Below are positions 1 through 7,674 of a DNA stretch of 44,231 nt, in pieces. The number at the start of each line of letters is the position of its first letter. Within the stretch, counting starts at the first letter, position 1. Under the pieces are notes generated by a model, which searched no databases, had not been told where the DNA came from, and worked only from the letters and a program-made list of their open reading frames with translations. This DNA is from Piscirickettsiaceae bacterium CG07_land_8_20_14_0_80_44_28. GTDB taxonomy: Bacteria; Pseudomonadota; Gammaproteobacteria; Thiomicrospirales; Thiomicrospiraceae. The stretch is from the NCBI GenBank assembly GCA_002779995.1, contig PEWX01000052.1:1-44231 (forward strand), given 5' to 3'. The position numbers and the translations under genes were made by a program.

Positions 1-23
1 GTTATTTCCGTTAATTTCGAGCA

Positions 24-176
24 TCACCGTTTCAATGTTGTCGGATTTGATTTGCTGGTGGTAGCGAAGTCCGACAGGCTGCTAGATTGCCGCTGAAAAA
101 ATTCCTCTTCTGAATTAAACCCTAAGAATTCAAATAATTCTCCAAATGGTGTTTCTCCTGCTTTTATTTGCGACAT
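24..176 (-). CDS. hypothetical 50-residue ORF, possibly a frameshifted 5' fragment
   Basis: The ATG at 176 is preceded by a good ribosome site (GGAG, about 10 bases upstream), so translation probably starts here. The frame begins MSQIKAGETPFGELFEFLGF, is acidic around residues 20-26 (NSEEEEFF region), and stops at 24-26. From about position 81 leftward a different minus-strand frame is open to the window edge and reads QPVGLRYHQQIKSDNIETVM, which looks more protein-like than the Ser/Thr-rich tail of the annotated frame. A single frameshift between about 90 and 78 would join them into a longer gene running out of the window. I do not recognise the family. It may equally be a genuine short ORF beside the accessory patch. 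Confidence 0.35.
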   Translation of the reverse strand: MSQIKAGETPFGELFEFLGFNSEEEFFQRQSSSLSDFATTSKSNPTTLKR

Positions 177-255
177 CTACTTTTCTCCAAATTAGATCAC
201 ACCTAAAACTTATCAATCATCATACACCACAATAATACGTAATAAAAAATATTAA

Positions 256-276
256 AAACCCGCATATAGCGGGTTT
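256..276. terminator. intrinsic terminator hairpin (copy of the lpdA terminator)
   Basis: AAACCCGC (256-263) pairs with GCGGGTTT (269-276) around a 5-base loop. It is the diverged partner of the hairpin at 1387-1410 and lies at the same distance from the truncated lpdA end, so it belongs to the duplicated segment. Confidence 0.6.
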
Positions 277-284
277 AATTTATC

Positions 285-377
285 AAAAACAACCAGGCCT
301 GGCTATTTTTTCTTCTTGGGGGGCATGAGATCGGTAATCGTGCCTTCCGCCATTTCGGCTGCAAAACACAAGGTTTC
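285..377. repeat. direct repeat, copy A (perfect partner at 1417-1509)
   Basis: These 93 bases are identical to 1417-1509 (offset 1132). Homology continues with scattered mismatches right to about 449 (partner 1581) and left, through the terminator, to about 254 (partner 1386). The repeat covers the lpdA stop codon, the last 24 or so codons and the palindrome CCAGGCCTGG. It brackets a 1132-base unit carrying higBA. Confidence 0.9.
293..302. repeat. palindrome CCAGGCCTGG, copy 1
   Basis: Exact 10-bp palindrome directly after the stop codon of the truncated lpdA copy. It is not extended by its flanks (A on one side, C on the other). On the plus side it is followed by CTA and then T6. It is part of the duplicated segment, so it is not independent of the copy at 1425. 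Confidence 0.9.
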
Positions 378-449
378 GCTGAGCGTTGGGTGTAGATGGA
401 TGGTGAGACCGATGTCTTGCATGTCTGCGCCCATTTCAATGGCGAACAT
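303..449 (-). pseudogene. truncated duplicate of the lpdA 3' end
   Basis: Read on the minus strand this encodes the last 48 or so residues of dihydrolipoamide dehydrogenase, from the FAIEMGADMQDIGLTIH region to the same PPKKKK end as the intact gene. The catalytic His-Pro-Thr-Leu-Ser-Glu stretch is intact; one nearby Pro is changed to Leu. Homology ends abruptly at about 449, where A/T-rich unrelated sequence begins, and there is no start codon or upstream domain. Most differences from the intact copy are synonymous, which points to a copy from a related lineage rather than random decay. Confidence 0.85.
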
Positions 450-488
450 TACAAAAATGGCTTTGCACCCTTATTCTAATATGAAAAT

Positions 489-514
489 CAGCCGCGCGTT
501 TTTTGCGTCGGCTG
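489..514 (-). terminator. terminator after higA
   Basis: CAGCCG (489-494) pairs with CGGCTG (509-514), and an inner GCG/CGC pairing with one bulged base closes a T-rich loop. On the minus strand the stem is followed by ATTTT. It lies 10 bases beyond the higA stop, so it probably ends the higBA transcript. Confidence 0.55.
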
Positions 515-524
515 AATTTGTTTG

Positions 525-842
525 TTAAGCCATCTTTCTAACATGATGGTAGTCTTTGATCTTTAATAACTCGGTCTTCTCTACTTGCTGAGCTTTATAA
601 AGATCCCAGCGCATTTGTAGATTCAACCAAAAATCAGCAGATACACCAAAAAAGCGAGCAAGACGTAGAGCCGTGCTTGGCGTAATACCTCTCTTTTTGT
701 TTACTAACTCATTGACTCTTTGATAGGGAACATGAATAGCATCTGCTAGCTCTCGCTGTGTTATTTCCATTGGCAATAAGAACTCCTCAAACAGCATTTC
801 TCCTGGATGAGTTGGTTCTCTGTTTGTAGGTATACGAACCAT
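525..842 (-). CDS. higA: HigA-type antitoxin, XRE family
   Basis: A 105-residue protein with a helix-turn-helix at residues 28-75 (ITQRELADAIHVPYQRVNEL, then NKKRGITPSTALRLARFFG), followed by the SADFWLNLQMRWDL segment typical of HigA/VapI-type antitoxins. Family knowledge: HigA binds and neutralises the HigB RNase and represses its own operon. It starts 9 bases after the toxin stop, in the toxin-first order characteristic of higBA. The perfect palindrome upstream of higB is its likely operator. The module lies inside a 1.1 kb unit flanked by repeats of the lpdA 3' end, suggesting lateral acquisition. Confidence 0.88.
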   Translation of the reverse strand: MVRIPTNREPTHPGEMLFEEFLLPMEITQRELADAIHVPYQRVNELVNKKRGITPSTALRLARFFGVSADFWLNLQMRWDLYKAQQVEKTELLKIKDYHHVRKMA

Positions 843-851
843 AGTGCACCT

Positions 852-1145
852 CTAATGATAATCTGTAATTTCTACTCTATCAGGTCCAGACTCAGTCCAA
901 ACGAAACAGATCCTGTATTGCTCATTAATTCGGATACTGTTCTGCCCTTTCCTGTCACCTGAAAGTTGCTCCAGCCGATTGCCTGGTGGAACTCTAAGTT
1001 CTTCGAGGGCGATTACAGAATCCAGTTGATCAAGCTTTCTACTAGCAACGTGCCAAATGGCTTGGGGACAGGCCTTGCGAGCTGCCTTGGTCGCTTTGCC
1101 ATTAAATATATCTTCTGAGGCTTGATTTTTGAATGAAACAATCAT
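852..1145 (-). CDS. higB: HigB/RelE-family mRNA interferase toxin
   Basis: A 97-residue RelE-superfamily toxin beginning MIVSFKNQASEDIFNGK. The core includes KLDQLDSVIALEELRVPPGN (about residues 38-57) and the C-terminal strand pair with SIRINEQYRICFVW, the usual RelE/HigB signature with basic and aromatic residues near the end. Members cleave mRNA at the ribosome. The open frame extends upstream to about 1280, but that extension is Cys/Trp-rich and unlike the family, and the operator lies there, so I chose the ATG at 1145. No strong ribosome site precedes it. It is co-transcribed with higA. Confidence 0.85.
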   Translation of the reverse strand: MIVSFKNQASEDIFNGKATKAARKACPQAIWHVASRKLDQLDSVIALEELRVPPGNRLEQLSGDRKGQNSIRINEQYRICFVWTESGPDRVEITDYH

Positions 1146-1153
1146 GCGAATAC

Positions 1154-1176
1154 AATAGCATGGATACCATGCTATT
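1154..1176. promoter_or_regulatory. higBA operator, perfect inverted repeat
   Basis: AATAGCATGG (1154-1163), spacer ATA, CCATGCTATT (1167-1176): 10-bp perfect arms ending 8 bases upstream of the higB ATG. Position and symmetry fit autorepression by the HigA dimer. Confidence 0.75.
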
Positions 1177-1386
1177 ACAACAGATCCAAACTGAGGCTTA
1201 ACGATATTTAGACATCCTAATGACCATGTTGAGGTATTTTTATCTAATGCCTTGGAACAAAAATACCCAAATGTAAACAAGACCCTTGCTTGGAAATAGG
1301 TGTTTCCGAGCCGGAATATCTTTTTCGACCCTTAAACGCCGTTACTGATGAGATGAGTCCTTTAGAAAACTTATCGAGCGCCATAA

Positions 1387-1410
1387 AAAAACCCGCAAAA
1401 GCGGGTTTTT
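1387..1410. terminator. bidirectional intrinsic terminator after lpdA
   Basis: AAAAACCCGC (1387-1396) pairs with GCGGGTTTTT (1401-1410) around an AAAA loop, giving T-tracts on both strands. It lies 25 bases beyond the lpdA stop and ends the aceE-aceF-lpdA transcript. Confidence 0.85.
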
Positions 1411-1424
1411 ATGCTTAAAAACAA

Positions 1425-1434
1425 CCAGGCCTGG
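1425..1434. repeat. palindrome CCAGGCCTGG, copy 2
   Basis: It abuts the lpdA stop codon (1435-1437). On the minus strand it is followed by TTG and T5; on the plus strand by CTA and T6. The flanks do not extend the palindrome. Confidence 0.9.
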
Positions 1435-3207
1435 CTATTTTTTCTTCTTGGGGGGCATGAGATCGGTAATCGTGCCTTCCGCCATTTCGGCTGCAAAACA
1501 CAAGGTTTCTGACAGCGTTGGATGCGGATGGATGGTGAGACCGATGTCTTGCATGTCTGCGCCCATTTCGATGGCGAGCATGGCTTCGGCAATCAGTTCA
1601 CCGGCATTTGGCCCGACAATACCACAACCGAGTAAACGATGCGTTTCAGCACAGAACAAGGCTTTGGTCAGACCTTCGTCACGTCCAAGACTTAAACTAC
1701 GCCCAGAGGCTGCCCAAGGGAAAGCGCCTTTTTCATAGGCAATGCCTTCGGCTTTGAGTTCGGCCTCGGTTTTACCCGCCCAAGCCACTTCCGGGTCGGT
1801 ATAGGCAACGGATGGAATGCCCATTGGCGTAAAGGCGCTTGGCATGCCGGCAATCACTTCTGCCGCCACTTTACCTTCGTGTGCGGCTTTGTGTGCCAGC
1901 ATGGGTTGACCGACAATGTCGCCAATCGCATAGATGTGATCGACATTGGTTTTTTGACGCTCATCAACTTCGATAAAGCCCCAATCGTTAACTGCCACAC
2001 CCGCTTTTTCGGCATCAATTAATTTGCCATTGGGTGCGCGTCCAACGGCGACGAGAATGCGGTCAAAGGTATCGGTTTCTGGACAATCCTTGCCTTCAAA
2101 CGTCACCACTAGGCCTTCTTTTTTGGCTTCGACATTGGTCACTTTGGATTTCAGGTAGATGTTTTCGTACTGTTTTTTGATCTTATTTAAAAGCGGTTTT
2201 GAGATGTCTTTATCTGCCCCGGGAATAATGGTGTCGCCCAATTCCACCACGGTAATGCTGGCACCGAGTGAATTGTATACTTGTGCCATTTCCAGACCGA
2301 TAATCCCCCCGCCGATCACCAACATGCGTTTTGGCACTTCTTCCAATTCCAATGCATCGGTTGAGTCCATAACACGTGGATCGTCATGTGGAATAAACGG
2401 TAATTTCACCACACGTGAACCGGCAGCAATAATGGCATTTTCAAAGGCAATGGTTTTGGTCGACCCATCAGCTGCCTCTACAGTAACGGTGTTCGCTGAA
2501 CTAAATTTACCGTAGCCTTGCACGATTTCTACTTTACGCGCTTTTGCCAGACCGGCTAGGCCGCCCGTTAGTTTGCCAACAACAGAGTCTTTAAAGGCGC
2601 GTATTTTATTGGTGTCGATTTCCGGCTCGGCAAAGGTAATGCCGTGCGCACCCATTTCACGGGTTTCGTTTAACACCACAGACATGTGCAATAAGGCTTT
2701 GGATGGAATACAGCCCACATTTAAACAGACACCGCCGATATTTTCATAGCGTTCGATCATCACCACTTTTTTGCCCAAATCGGCTGCGCGGAAAGCGGCG
2801 GTATAGCCGCCAGGCCCCGAGCCAAGCACTAACACGTCGCATTGCATATCGGCATCCGGCAAGTCGGCTGCTGAAACGGCTTGCGGTGCAGGTGTTTCGG
2901 TTGATTTTTCAGGCGTCGGTTCTGGGGTAACGCTTTTTTCGACATTGGATGAAACGGTTTCAACATCGGCAATTTCGATTTTACCAACGATAGAGCCTTC
3001 TTTAACCTTATCGCCCACGGTGATGCCCATTTCGACAATACGACCGGTATAGGGTGCTGGAATTTCCATCGTGGCTTTATCTGATTCTAAGGTCAGTAGC
3101 GAGTCATCTTGAATGACTTCTTCACCCGCAGAGACTAAAACTTCGATTACATCCACTTCGGCAAAATCACCGATATCTGGAATCAGGATGTCAACAATCT
3201 TACTCAT
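1435..3207 (-). CDS. lpdA: dihydrolipoamide dehydrogenase (E3) with N-terminal lipoyl domain
   Basis: 590 residues. A lipoyl domain occupies residues 1-80 with the modified lysine K44 in ESDKATMEIP, followed by a Pro/Thr-rich linker (about 90-120). The flavoprotein begins at about 123 with the FAD motif VLGSGPGGYTAAFR; the redox disulfide is C161/C166 in GGVCLNVGCIPSK; an NAD-binding GGGIIGLEMAQ lies near 290; the catalytic His-Glu pair is in HPHPTLSE near the C-terminus. The protein ends in PPKKKK. It reoxidises dihydrolipoamide on E2 and passes electrons to NAD+. It is the last gene of the PDH operon, 12 bases after aceF. A lipoylated E3 is known from several proteobacteria. Its 3' end is duplicated at 303-449. 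Confidence 0.97.
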   Translation of the reverse strand: MSKIVDILIPDIGDFAEVDVIEVLVSAGEEVIQDDSLLTLESDKATMEIPAPYTGRIVEMGITVGDKVKEGSIVGKIEIADVETVSSNVEKSVTPEPTPEKSTETPAPQAVSAADLPDADMQCDVLVLGSGPGGYTAAFRAADLGKKVVMIERYENIGGVCLNVGCIPSKALLHMSVVLNETREMGAHGITFAEPEIDTNKIRAFKDSVVGKLTGGLAGLAKARKVEIVQGYGKFSSANTVTVEAADGSTKTIAFENAIIAAGSRVVKLPFIPHDDPRVMDSTDALELEEVPKRMLVIGGGIIGLEMAQVYNSLGASITVVELGDTIIPGADKDISKPLLNKIKKQYENIYLKSKVTNVEAKKEGLVVTFEGKDCPETDTFDRILVAVGRAPNGKLIDAEKAGVAVNDWGFIEVDERQKTNVDHIYAIGDIVGQPMLAHKAAHEGKVAAEVIAGMPSAFTPMGIPSVAYTDPEVAWAGKTEAELKAEGIAYEKGAFPWAASGRSLSLGRDEGLTKALFCAETHRLLGCGIVGPNAGELIAEAMLAIEMGADMQDIGLTIHPHPTLSETLCFAAEMAEGTITDLMPPKKKK

Positions 3208-3219
3208 ACACTTCTCCGA

Positions 3220-4536
3220 TTACAGAATCAATTGACGTAGATCAGTTAAATACTGACCGACCGTGGTGGTAAAACGAACACCCTCAGCGCCATCGACCAC
3301 ACGGTGATCATAAGAAACGCTGAATGGCATCACCAAACGGGGTTCAAACTCTGAGCCATTCCAAACCGGTTGCATTTTGGCTTTTGAAAGCCCCATAATC
3401 GCAACTTCCGGCGCATTGACAATGGGCGTGAACTGGGTGCCACCAATACCGCCTAAGCTGGAAATGGTAAAGGTGCCGCCTGACATATCTTTGGGCGTTA
3501 ATTTACCATCACGCGCTTTGCCGGAGATTTCCATTAATTCGCGCGACAATTCATAAATGCCTTTTTTATCGACATCCCGGAACACGGGAACAACCAAGCC
3601 ATTTGGCGTATCAACGGCAACGCCGATATTGTAGTAGTGCTTTTTAATTAGCGACTGACTGTCGGGTGATAATGAACTGTTGAAATTTGGGAAGTCTTGC
3701 AGTGCTTTGACGACAGCCTTCATCACAAACACCAATGGCGTGAGTTTGACCCCTGCTTTTTCCGCTTGGGCTTTCATGCTCTTACGGAAGGCGTCCATTT
3801 CGGTAATGTCACATTCATCAAACTGGGTAACATGTGGCACGTTCAACCAACTGGTTTGTAGGAACTTACCGGAGATTTTCTTGATACGACCCAATTCAAC
3901 CGTTTCGGTTTCACCAAACTGGCTGAAGTCGATTTCGGGCACGGATGGAATGCCCATACCGCCTTGAGCAGATGCGGCACCCGCATTGCCTTGCATAACG
4001 GCTTTAATGGCCGCTTCGACATCCGTTTGCTGAATACGCCCTTTTGGACCAGACCCCGTTACTGAGGTTAAATCGACACCCAATCTACGGGCAAAGGCTC
4101 TGACCGATGGCGATGCATGAGACGTTGCACCCATTGATTGGGCATTAATCGGTTTGGTTAAGGCTTGCGCGGTTGGCGAAGGCATTGGGGCTGGCGCAGG
4201 CTGCTCAGCTTTTGGCTGAGGCGCCGCCGATGGGGCAGATTCCTGTTTCGGTTCAGCTGGCGCAGCGCTTTCGGCTGGCTCGGCTTCGGCAGATGCTTCT
4301 GCGGCTTCAATTTCAAAAACCGTGGTGCCTTCACTGACTTTGTCGCCGACATTAACCATGACTTTGGTAATCTTACCAGCATAAGGTGCTGGAATTTCCA
4401 TGGTTGCTTTGTCTGATTCTAGCGTGAGCAATGAATCGTCAACCGCGACTTCGTCGCCGACAGCGACTAAAACTTCAATAACTTCGACTGCATCAAAATC
4501 ACCGATATCCGGGATATTAATTTGCTGGTTAGCCAT
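3220..4536 (-). CDS. aceF: pyruvate dehydrogenase E2, dihydrolipoamide acetyltransferase
   Basis: 438 residues with one lipoyl domain (K43 in ESDKATMEIP), an Ala/Pro/Glu-rich flexible linker (about 80-130), a peripheral-subunit-binding domain (SPSVRAFARRLGVDLTSVTG, about 142-176) and the 2-oxoacid acyltransferase domain ending in the catalytic DHRVVDGAEG (His near 411). It transfers the acetyl group from E1 to CoA and forms the core of the complex. E. coli AceF has three lipoyl domains; here there is one, plus the one on E3. It lies between aceE and lpdA, separated from aceE by 112 bases with a hairpin. Confidence 0.97.
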   Translation of the reverse strand: MANQQINIPDIGDFDAVEVIEVLVAVGDEVAVDDSLLTLESDKATMEIPAPYAGKITKVMVNVGDKVSEGTTVFEIEAAEASAEAEPAESAAPAEPKQESAPSAAPQPKAEQPAPAPMPSPTAQALTKPINAQSMGATSHASPSVRAFARRLGVDLTSVTGSGPKGRIQQTDVEAAIKAVMQGNAGAASAQGGMGIPSVPEIDFSQFGETETVELGRIKKISGKFLQTSWLNVPHVTQFDECDITEMDAFRKSMKAQAEKAGVKLTPLVFVMKAVVKALQDFPNFNSSLSPDSQSLIKKHYYNIGVAVDTPNGLVVPVFRDVDKKGIYELSRELMEISGKARDGKLTPKDMSGGTFTISSLGGIGGTQFTPIVNAPEVAIMGLSKAKMQPVWNGSEFEPRLVMPFSVSYDHRVVDGAEGVRFTTTVGQYLTDLRQLIL

Positions 4537-4599
4537 GTCATTTCATTCCTTGTTAAACTTCAACCTGACTTTTTGTGCCAAGTTGAATGTAAATTCTGA

Positions 4600-4620
4600 C
4601 GCTACCGATTAGCGGTAGCG
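4600..4620. promoter_or_regulatory. intercistronic hairpin between aceE and aceF
   Basis: CGCTACCG (4600-4607) pairs perfectly with CGGTAGCG (4613-4620) around ATTAG. There is no adjoining T-tract on the minus strand, so it is more likely an mRNA processing or stabilising hairpin than a terminator. Confidence 0.5.
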
Positions 4621-4648
4621 AAGTTAGGTAATTATTGATTTGTCCTAT

Positions 4649-7309
4649 TTAAGCATGAACGGGATAGGTTTTTTCAGCATCCAAATCATATTTTTCAATG
4701 GCTTGCTGAACCACTTCCGCTTTAATGCTGCCAGCATCTGCCAAGGCTTTTAACGCTTGAACGACCACATAATAACGGTTCACTTCAAAGAACTTACGCA
4801 ATTGCTCACGGGTATCCGAACGGCCAAAGCCATCCGTCCCTAGCACATAGAATTCACCGGGAACATATTCACGAATCCGGTTTGGATAGTCGCGAATATA
4901 ATCGGTCGCAGCGATAAAAGGGCCTTTTGCACCGGATAAAGTCGCCTCACAATAGGATACTTTTGGTTTTTCAGTTGGGTGCATCATATTCCAACGGTTG
5001 GTTTCAATGCCATCACGACGCAATAGATTGAAACTCGGTGCCGCCCAAATATCAGCAGCCACTTTCCAATCAGATTCCAACAGTTCTGCTGCGGCAATCA
5101 CTTCACGGAAAATCGTACCGGAGCCCATCAACTGCACTTTGTTTTTATGCTTCGCAGTGGATTTCTTAAAGGCATAAAGGCCTTTTAGAATCCCTTCTTC
5201 CGAGCCTTCCGGCATCGCAGGGTGCGAATAGTTTTCATTCATACAGGTGATGTAATAATAAACGTCTTCTTTTTCATTAAACATCCGTTTAATACCATCA
5301 CGAATAATCACCGCCATTTCATAAGCAAAGGTTGGGTCATAAGAAAGACAGTTTGGCACATGGTCAAACTGGATTAAGTTATGACCATCTTGATGCTGTA
5401 GTCCTTCCCCTTCTAGCGTGGTACGACCTGCTGTTCCACCCATTAAGAAACCACGTGCGCGAGAATCCCCGGCTGCCCAGGCTAAATCCCCGATACGCTG
5501 ATAACCAAACATCGAGTAGTAAATATAGAAAGGCACCATGCTCACACCATAATTGGCATAGGCAGTTGCAGCGGCGATCCAGTTGGACATGGCACCGGCT
5601 TCGTTAATCCCTTCTTGGAAAACTTGACCGTTAGCAGATTCTTTGTACCACATCAATTGGTCTGAATCCATTGGTTCATAAAGCTGACCGGCCGGGTCAT
5701 AAATACCCACTTGGCGGAATAGCCCTTCCATGCCGAAAGTACGCGCTTCATCGGGGATAATCGGTACACAACGCGGCCCAATTTTTTTATCTCTTAATAA
5801 GATTGAGATAATACGAACAAACGCCATCGTCGTTGACATTTCACGGTCTTCCGTACCTTCTGTCAGCATTTTGAAAGCCGATAAATCCGGCACAGGTAAC
5901 GGCTCTGCATGATCACTACGAGAAGGCAGGCTACCGCCCAAGGCTTCGCGACGTTCTTTCATATAAACCGCGATATCGGAACCTTCTTCAGGACGGTGAA
6001 ACGGAATGTCTTTCTCCAGTTCTTCATCAGAAATCGGCACTGAAAAACGATCTCGGAAGTATTTCAAGCCATCTAGGTCTAATTTTTTCTGTTGGTGCGC
6101 GGTGTTAGCCGCTTCTCCATATTGCCCCATGCCATAACCTTTTACCGTTTTGGCTAAAATGACGGTTGGTTGACCTTTGGTTTCAGAAGCACGCTTATAG
6201 GCATTGTAAATCTTACGCGGTGAATGACCACCACGAGTCAGACGAAAAATCTCATCATCGGTCATGTCAGCGACCAGTTCGGCCGTTTCCGGGTATTTGC
6301 CGAAGAAGTGTTTACGAACGAAGGCACCGTCTTTGGCTTTATAGGCTTGATATTCACCATCAACCACTTCACCCATACGCTCAATCAGCTTGCCGGTGAT
6401 ATCTTTTGAGAGTAAGCGATCCCAACCGGAACCCCAAATCACTTTGATGACATTCCAGCCCGCACCACGGAACACGCCTTCTAATTCTTGAATGATTTTG
6501 TCATTACCCCGAACAGGGCCATCTAAACGTTGCAGATTACAGTTGATCACAAAAATCAGGTTATCGAGTTTTTCACGCTTCGCCAATTGTAAAGCACCGC
6601 GAGATTCCGGCTCATCCATTTCGCCATCGCCTAAGAAAGCCCAAACTTTACGACCTTCCGTTGACGCTAAACCACGTGCATTCATGTATTTCATAAAGCG
6701 CGCTTGGTAAATCGCCATTAGCGGCCCCAACCCCATTGAAACGGTCGGGAATTGCCAATAATCAGACATTAACCAAGGATGTGGATAGGAGGATAAGCCG
6801 TTACCATCGACTTCTTGACGGTAATTTCTCAGTTGATCCGCTTCTAAACGCCCTTCCATATAAGAACGTGAATACATGCCAGGCGCAGTATGGCCTTGGA
6901 AAAATACCATATCAGCGCCTTGCTCATGCTTCGGCCCTTTAAAAAAGTGATTCATACCCACTTCATAAAGCGTACAACTCGATGCATAGGATGCGATGTG
7001 CCCACCCACGCTGGTGTATTTATTGGCTCTTGAAACCATTGCCATCGCATTCCAACGTAATAGCGCACGCATTCTTCGTTCAATATCCACATTTCCGGGA
7101 TAGTTCGCCTGTTCTTCAGGGGCAATGGTGTTGATGTATGGGGTATTTGCAGAATAGGGAATATCGATACCATGGACACGCGCTTTTTCGATTAAGGTGC
7201 TAATGATATGTTGCGCCTTGTCGGAGCCTTCATAGGAGACTATCGCTTCTAGGGCATCAAGCCACTCTTGTGTTTCTTGTGGATCTTGATCAACGAACTT
7301 ATCGTTCAT
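4649..7309 (-). CDS. aceE: pyruvate dehydrogenase E1, homodimeric type
   Basis: 886 residues, the full length of the AceE family. The thiamine-diphosphate motif begins GDGEMDEPES (GDG 227-229) and closes at NCN (256-258). The protein shows the usual AceE landmarks GHIASYASSCTLYEVG and QGHTAPGMYSRSYMEG. It decarboxylates pyruvate and reductively acetylates the E2 lipoyl group. It is the first gene of aceE-aceF-lpdA and has a long leader (7310-7503) behind a plausible sigma-70 promoter. No pdhR regulator gene is nearby. The ATG at 7309 has AGAGG upstream. Confidence 0.97.
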   Translation of the reverse strand: MNDKFVDQDPQETQEWLDALEAIVSYEGSDKAQHIISTLIEKARVHGIDIPYSANTPYINTIAPEEQANYPGNVDIERRMRALLRWNAMAMVSRANKYTSVGGHIASYASSCTLYEVGMNHFFKGPKHEQGADMVFFQGHTAPGMYSRSYMEGRLEADQLRNYRQEVDGNGLSSYPHPWLMSDYWQFPTVSMGLGPLMAIYQARFMKYMNARGLASTEGRKVWAFLGDGEMDEPESRGALQLAKREKLDNLIFVINCNLQRLDGPVRGNDKIIQELEGVFRGAGWNVIKVIWGSGWDRLLSKDITGKLIERMGEVVDGEYQAYKAKDGAFVRKHFFGKYPETAELVADMTDDEIFRLTRGGHSPRKIYNAYKRASETKGQPTVILAKTVKGYGMGQYGEAANTAHQQKKLDLDGLKYFRDRFSVPISDEELEKDIPFHRPEEGSDIAVYMKERREALGGSLPSRSDHAEPLPVPDLSAFKMLTEGTEDREMSTTMAFVRIISILLRDKKIGPRCVPIIPDEARTFGMEGLFRQVGIYDPAGQLYEPMDSDQLMWYKESANGQVFQEGINEAGAMSNWIAAATAYANYGVSMVPFYIYYSMFGYQRIGDLAWAAGDSRARGFLMGGTAGRTTLEGEGLQHQDGHNLIQFDHVPNCLSYDPTFAYEMAVIIRDGIKRMFNEKEDVYYYITCMNENYSHPAMPEGSEEGILKGLYAFKKSTAKHKNKVQLMGSGTIFREVIAAAELLESDWKVAADIWAAPSFNLLRRDGIETNRWNMMHPTEKPKVSYCEATLSGAKGPFIAATDYIRDYPNRIREYVPGEFYVLGTDGFGRSDTREQLRKFFEVNRYYVVVQALKALADAGSIKAEVVQQAIEKYDLDAEKTYPVHA

Positions 7310-7503
7310 AAATTTAACCTCTTTGGTTGGTTCAAGCCTGCTTCAGGGGCTGGGTTTCCCTAAAGTCATTCAACAGCGAGTAGTTCTTACCACTGTCGCC
7401 GACATAACAGCTCTGGTTTCCAGCTACTTAGTATTTCCAAAACGTTAGAACCCGGCAGAGTGCAAACAAAGGATTCCACTTACCTTCTGAGTTCATTAAA
7501 TGC
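7310..7503 (-). promoter_or_regulatory. structured 5' leader of aceE
   Basis: From the predicted start near 7503 the leader is about 195 nt. Visible helices on the minus strand are CTTTAGGG with CCCTGAAG (plus 7341-7365, 17 bases before the Shine-Dalgarno), CTGG-AAA-CCAG, and CAGTGGTA with TAC-T-CGCTG. Alternative pairing is possible: CCA-GAG-CTGT can pair with ACAG-TGG, which competes with two of these. I see no match to a riboswitch class I know. The remaining bases up to rppH (7540-7674) hold no gene I can support. Confidence 0.4.
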
Positions 7504-7509
7504 TGACGC

Positions 7510-7539
7510 ATAATAACATTTTTTGTTTGGTTTGCCCAA
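7510..7539 (-). promoter_or_regulatory. predicted sigma-70 promoter for aceE operon
   Basis: On the minus strand: -35 TTGGGC (plus 7534-7539), 18-base spacer, -10 TATTAT (plus 7510-7515). The start would fall near 7503. Confidence 0.45.
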
Positions 7540-7674
7540 CAAAGCAGGCTTTTTGGCGGGCGCAACAGAAAGAAAATGAAACCGTTTATAGCAGTTTACA
7601 GCAATAGGTGCACTACCCAAATCCAAGCAAGGCTTAAATTGAGTGTTGTGTCCCAAAAGCTTAACAGATTGGTG

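Noticed and set aside
1146-1280. N-terminal extension of the toxin ORF
   Set aside because: The extension is unlike RelE/HigB proteins and runs through the palindromic operator; the downstream ATG gives the family length.
1177-1386. A further gene between higBA and the lpdA terminator
   Set aside because: No minus- or plus-strand frame with a start, ribosome site and protein-like composition was seen.
4158-4416. Overlapping ORFs antisense to or out of frame with the aceF Ala/Pro linker
   Set aside because: Low-complexity coding sequence yields long false frames on both strands; the translated products are Arg/Leu/Pro-rich and have no ribosome site.
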